This document shows, one piece after another, positions 6,158 through 8,383 of a DNA stretch of 8,383 nucleotides. Source of the stretch: Actinobacteria bacterium 13_1_20CM_4_69_9 (GTDB lineage Bacteria > Actinomycetota > Thermoleophilia > Gaiellales > Gaiellaceae); the NCBI GenBank assembly GCA_001920085.1, contig MNJC01000031.1, forward strand, positions 1 to 8,383. The letters are read 5' to 3'. The notes below the pieces were generated by a model. The model was given only the letters and a program-made list of their open reading frames with translations. It did not search any database and was not told the origin of the DNA. The translations under genes and the position numbers were made by a program. Each line of letters starts with the position of its first letter. The first letter of the stretch is position 1.

Positions 6158-7746
6158 CTCGGACGCACGAAGCCGCGAAGGAACCCGGCGACGTACGCCG
6201 CGTGCGTCGCCACGAATGCGGGCACGGCGAGCAACCCGACGAGCAGCGAGCGAAAGCGCAAGGCCGCCAGCGACGTCGTCACGAGCACGGCGGCGGCGTA
6301 CGCGGCGACGAGCGCGACGCCGACGGTGAAGAAGCCGGCCGCGAGGAGCACGATCCCGCACACCGCGACGGCAGCGGGCGCGAGCGACAGTGCCGTCGCC
6401 GCGCTGACGCTCGAGCCCGTCGTCCTACGAGCAGCGGTCCCGCGCAGCCTGGCGTGCGCATACGTCGCCGCGAGGTGCGGACGCATCAGCGCCGGCGGAG
6501 CCGCGGCGACCGACGCATCGGGCGTGTAGACCGTGCGCCGCCCGCGCGCCGCGAGCCAGGCGACGAGCTCGTCGTCACCGACGCCGGCGTTGTCCGCGTC
6601 GAGCACGTCTGCGCGCCGTGCGATCACCGTGTCGGCCGGCTGGTCGGAGACGATGCGCACGTTGCCCGGAAAGTAGCGCGAACGGCGCGAGCCGCCTCCC
6701 AGGCGCGACTCGAGGACCGCAGCTGCCGCGCGCTCGCGCAGGAGGGCGCGCGGCGGAGTGAGCGTCGGCACGACCACCGCCGCGACGCTGTCGTCGGCGA
6801 AGTACGGGACGGCGGCGGTCACCCAGTTCCCGGCCGGGCGGGCGCGATCGGCGAGGATCGCGACCAGCTCTCCCTGTGCGGCCGGGGCGCTCTCGGCCGG
6901 CTCGAGGCGTGGGTAGTCGAGCAGCGTCGCAGCCTCGCGGGCGCCGACGAGCGAGACGACCGGCTGCAGGTCCGGCAGCACGGCCGATGCGGTCCGCAGC
7001 AGCTGCCGCTTGCGCTGATACGTGTGGAGCACACGCAGGCGATAGAAGATCGCCGCCGTGTCGACGAGCGCGCGGGCGACGGCGCGCGACCGAAGCTGGG
7101 AGCCGCTGAACCGGTACTCCAGCCGCACCGGCAATTCGCGCACGCGCGTATAGCCGAGTGCGCCCGCGACGGCGAGCAGCTCGAGGTCGAACGCGAAGCG
7201 CTTGACGAGCAGCAGCGGCACGACGTCGTCCACGATCCTGCGGCTGAAGACCTTCAACCCGACCTGGGTGTCGTGGACGTCGAGCCGGAAGAGCAGCCGG
7301 TTCAGCTGCTGGTACCACCAGCTCGCGATCCGGCGCGAGCGGGGATAGTGGACGATCGATCCCGGGTGGCGCTTCGAGCCGATCGCGAAGTCGAGCTGGT
7401 CGCGTTGCGCCACCTCGAGGAACTCCGGGATCGACGATGGATCCAGATCGAGATCGGCGTCGACGAGCGCTACCCACTCGCCGTGAGCGGCGAGCGCGCC
7501 GACCTTGACGGCGTACCCCTTGCCGAGGTTGCGGTCGTAGTGGATGACCCGCGTCCCCGGGCCGCGCGCGGCGAGCAGCCGCTCGGCGGTGTCGTCGAGC
7601 GAGCCGTCCGAGACGACGATGAGCTCGACGTCCTCCGCGGGGACGCGCGCAACGACGAGCCGCCGGATCTCCTCGACGTTGCCGACGATCTCGTCGCCGC
7701 GGTTGTAGACGGGGACGATGACCGTCAGCAGCGGCCGAGCCTGCAT
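6154..7746 (-). CDS. Two-domain GT2 protein: DPM1-like glycosyltransferase plus degenerate GT2 domain and membrane tail
   Basis: 530 residues from ATG 7746. The N-terminal domain (about 1-260) looks like the polyprenyl/dolichyl-phosphate sugar synthases of GT2. It has TVIVPVYN (8-15), VSDGSLDD (45-52), NLGKGYAV (73-80), VDADLDLDP (95-103) with the metal-binding DAD, and DTQVGLKVF (159-167). It would load a sugar onto a lipid phosphate carrier. A second unit (about 275-440) resembles only part of a GT2 domain. It has GELVAILADRARPAGNW with A-D-R-A (299-302) where DxD is expected, and GDDELVAWL followed by VYTPDASV, but no DDGS segment. From about 450 there are roughly three hydrophobic helices. 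The start is supported by AGGA at 7758-7755, eight bases before the ATG; the longer upstream frame is Arg/Ser-rich and overlaps the methyltransferase. The first domain is confident, the second tentative. Confidence 0.88.
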   Translation of the reverse strand: MQARPLLTVIVPVYNRGDEIVGNVEEIRRLVVARVPAEDVELIVVSDGSLDDTAERLLAARGPGTRVIHYDRNLGKGYAVKVGALAAHGEWVALVDADLDLDPSSIPEFLEVAQRDQLDFAIGSKRHPGSIVHYPRSRRIASWWYQQLNRLLFRLDVHDTQVGLKVFSRRIVDDVVPLLLVKRFAFDLELLAVAGALGYTRVRELPVRLEYRFSGSQLRSRAVARALVDTAAIFYRLRVLHTYQRKRQLLRTASAVLPDLQPVVSLVGAREAATLLDYPRLEPAESAPAAQGELVAILADRARPAGNWVTAAVPYFADDSVAAVVVPTLTPPRALLRERAAAAVLESRLGGGSRRSRYFPGNVRIVSDQPADTVIARRADVLDADNAGVGDDELVAWLAARGRRTVYTPDASVAAAPPALMRPHLAATYAHARLRGTAARRTTGSSVSAATALSLAPAAVAVCGIVLLAAGFFTVGVALVAAYAAAVLVTTSLAALRFRSLLVGLLAVPAFVATHAAYVAGFLRGFVRPR

Positions 7747-7754
7747 CCGGGCGA

Positions 7755-7758
7755 TCCT
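7755..7758 (-). promoter_or_regulatory. Shine-Dalgarno AGGA of the two-domain GT2 gene, overlapping the methyltransferase stop
   Basis: On the minus strand the sequence reads TAGGATCGCCCGGATG. The AGGA core starts inside the TAG stop of the methyltransferase and lies eight bases from the ATG at 7746. It fixes the start of the GT2 gene and links the two genes in one transcript. Confidence 0.65.
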
Positions 7759-8383
7759 AGGGGCGGCGTGCGACGACCGCGACGAAATGCGCGTGGTTCG
7801 GATCGAATCTCGCCAGCCGCGCCGCGACGCGCCCGCCGAGCGGGTGGTATCCGGACCCCCAGTCGGCTTCGAGCGCAAAGCCGTGGGCGAGGAAGATGTC
7901 TCGTAGCGCGCGGAGGGTGATGACGTGGACGTGCTGGAGCGACTCCTCCTGGACCGGCTCGCCTGCGTGCAGCGCGAACGGGTTCCCGATCGGCCGGAGG
8001 CTCGAGACATTCGTGGCCGAGAACGGCTGGTAGCCGAGCAGCAGCGCCGCGACGTTGTGCCAGCTCGCGAGGTTCTCGGTGCACACGATCGCGAGACCTC
8101 CCTTCCTCAGGAGGCGCTTGGTCTCGGCGACGAAGTGGTCGAGCCGCTGAACGTGCTCGATCACCTGGTTCGCATGCACGACGTCGATCGACGCGTTGTC
8201 GAACGGCCAGCGATCGTTGATGTCGGCCGTGCGAACGTCGAAGCCGCGAGCGCGTGCGCGACGCGCCTCCGCCTCGACGATCTCGAGGCCGTGCACGTGG
8301 CCCGGCGCGATGTCGATGCGGCGGCGCAGCAGCTCGGTCCACGCGCCGTCCTCACAGCCGACGTCCAGCAGCTCCGCCGACGG
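7757..8383 (-). CDS. Class I SAM-dependent methyltransferase, 5' partial
   Basis: The frame is open to the right edge of the window, so the N-terminus is missing; 208 residues are visible. SAM-binding motif I is ELLDVGCEDGAWTELL (visible residues 4-19). It is followed by an acidic second strand (VHGLEIVEAEA), then TADINDRWPF and the DVVHANQVIEHV segment, all usual for Methyltransf_11/23-type enzymes. ENLASWHN follows the helix where such enzymes often have an ENP- or NPN-like stretch. GTG at 8296 would cut off motif I and is not the start. The gene ends 10 bases before a GT2 gene on the same strand and is probably co-transcribed with it. The context suggests O-methylation of a glycan or lipid intermediate in the same pathway, but the substrate cannot be read, and it could act on another small molecule. 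Confidence 0.88.
   Translation of the reverse strand, partial: PSAELLDVGCEDGAWTELLRRRIDIAPGHVHGLEIVEAEARRARARGFDVRTADINDRWPFDNASIDVVHANQVIEHVQRLDHFVAETKRLLRKGGLAIVCTENLASWHNVAALLLGYQPFSATNVSSLRPIGNPFALHAGEPVQEESLQHVHVITLRALRDIFLAHGFALEADWGSGYHPLGGRVAARLARFDPNHAHFVAVVARRP

Noticed and set aside
6202..7920. Long plus-strand open frame of about 572 codons opposite the two-domain GT2 gene
   Set aside because: The product is Arg/Asp/Glu-rich low-complexity sequence; the minus strand carries clear GT2 motifs and a good ribosome site.
7747..8010. Longer start for the two-domain GT2 gene (to 8010)
   Set aside because: The extension is Ser/Arg-rich, overlaps the methyltransferase, and lies upstream of a proper Shine-Dalgarno/ATG pair at 7758-7744.

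Overview
The window is a very GC-rich stretch of bacterial chromosome in which nearly every codon of the real genes ends in G or C. It is packed with genes for building a surface glycan. The base composition and the style of the proteins (short Ala/Arg/Val-rich enzymes, GT2 proteins with Arg-rich tails, ATGA-type coupling) suggest an actinomycetote, possibly a Thermoleophilia/Gaiellales-like lineage. That placement is inference only; no rRNA or marker gene is present.

The layout is two converging gene strings. The plus-strand string (1-5254) starts inside a large membrane protein whose N-terminal part looks like a Wzx/MATE-fold polysaccharide flippase. It runs without a stop into a GT-C/YfhO-like polytopic membrane module with a C-terminal soluble tail. 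The reading frame is broken by a TGA at 2695-2697 and then continues, still coding-like, to 3009. Two GT4-family glycosyltransferases follow, at 3006-4139 and 4127-5254. The first has no usual start codon and most likely begins at a CTG that overlaps the preceding stop (CTGA).

The minus-strand string reads from the right edge leftward. It holds a 5'-truncated class I SAM-dependent methyltransferase (8383-7757), a two-domain GT2 membrane protein (7746-6154), and a second GT2 protein with C-terminal membrane segments (6157-5117). These are joined by a 10-base gap carrying a Shine-Dalgarno site and then by a 4-base ATGA overlap. The two strings meet tail to tail and overlap by 138 bases (5117-5254). 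I see no terminator hairpin between them.

Together the genes fit assembly and export of a cell-envelope polysaccharide or glycolipid. The GT4 and GT2 enzymes would add sugars to a (poly)prenyl-phosphate carrier on the cytoplasmic side, a methyltransferase may decorate or cap the product, and the flippase and GT-C-like parts would translocate the product or act outside the membrane. No intergenic gap exceeds 300 bases, and I see no RNA gene, CRISPR array, insertion sequence or long repeat. I find no clear evidence of a wholly new system. The points that deserve attention are the flippase/GT-C fusion, the in-frame TGA, the CTG start, the antisense tail overlap, and the degenerate second GT2 domain.
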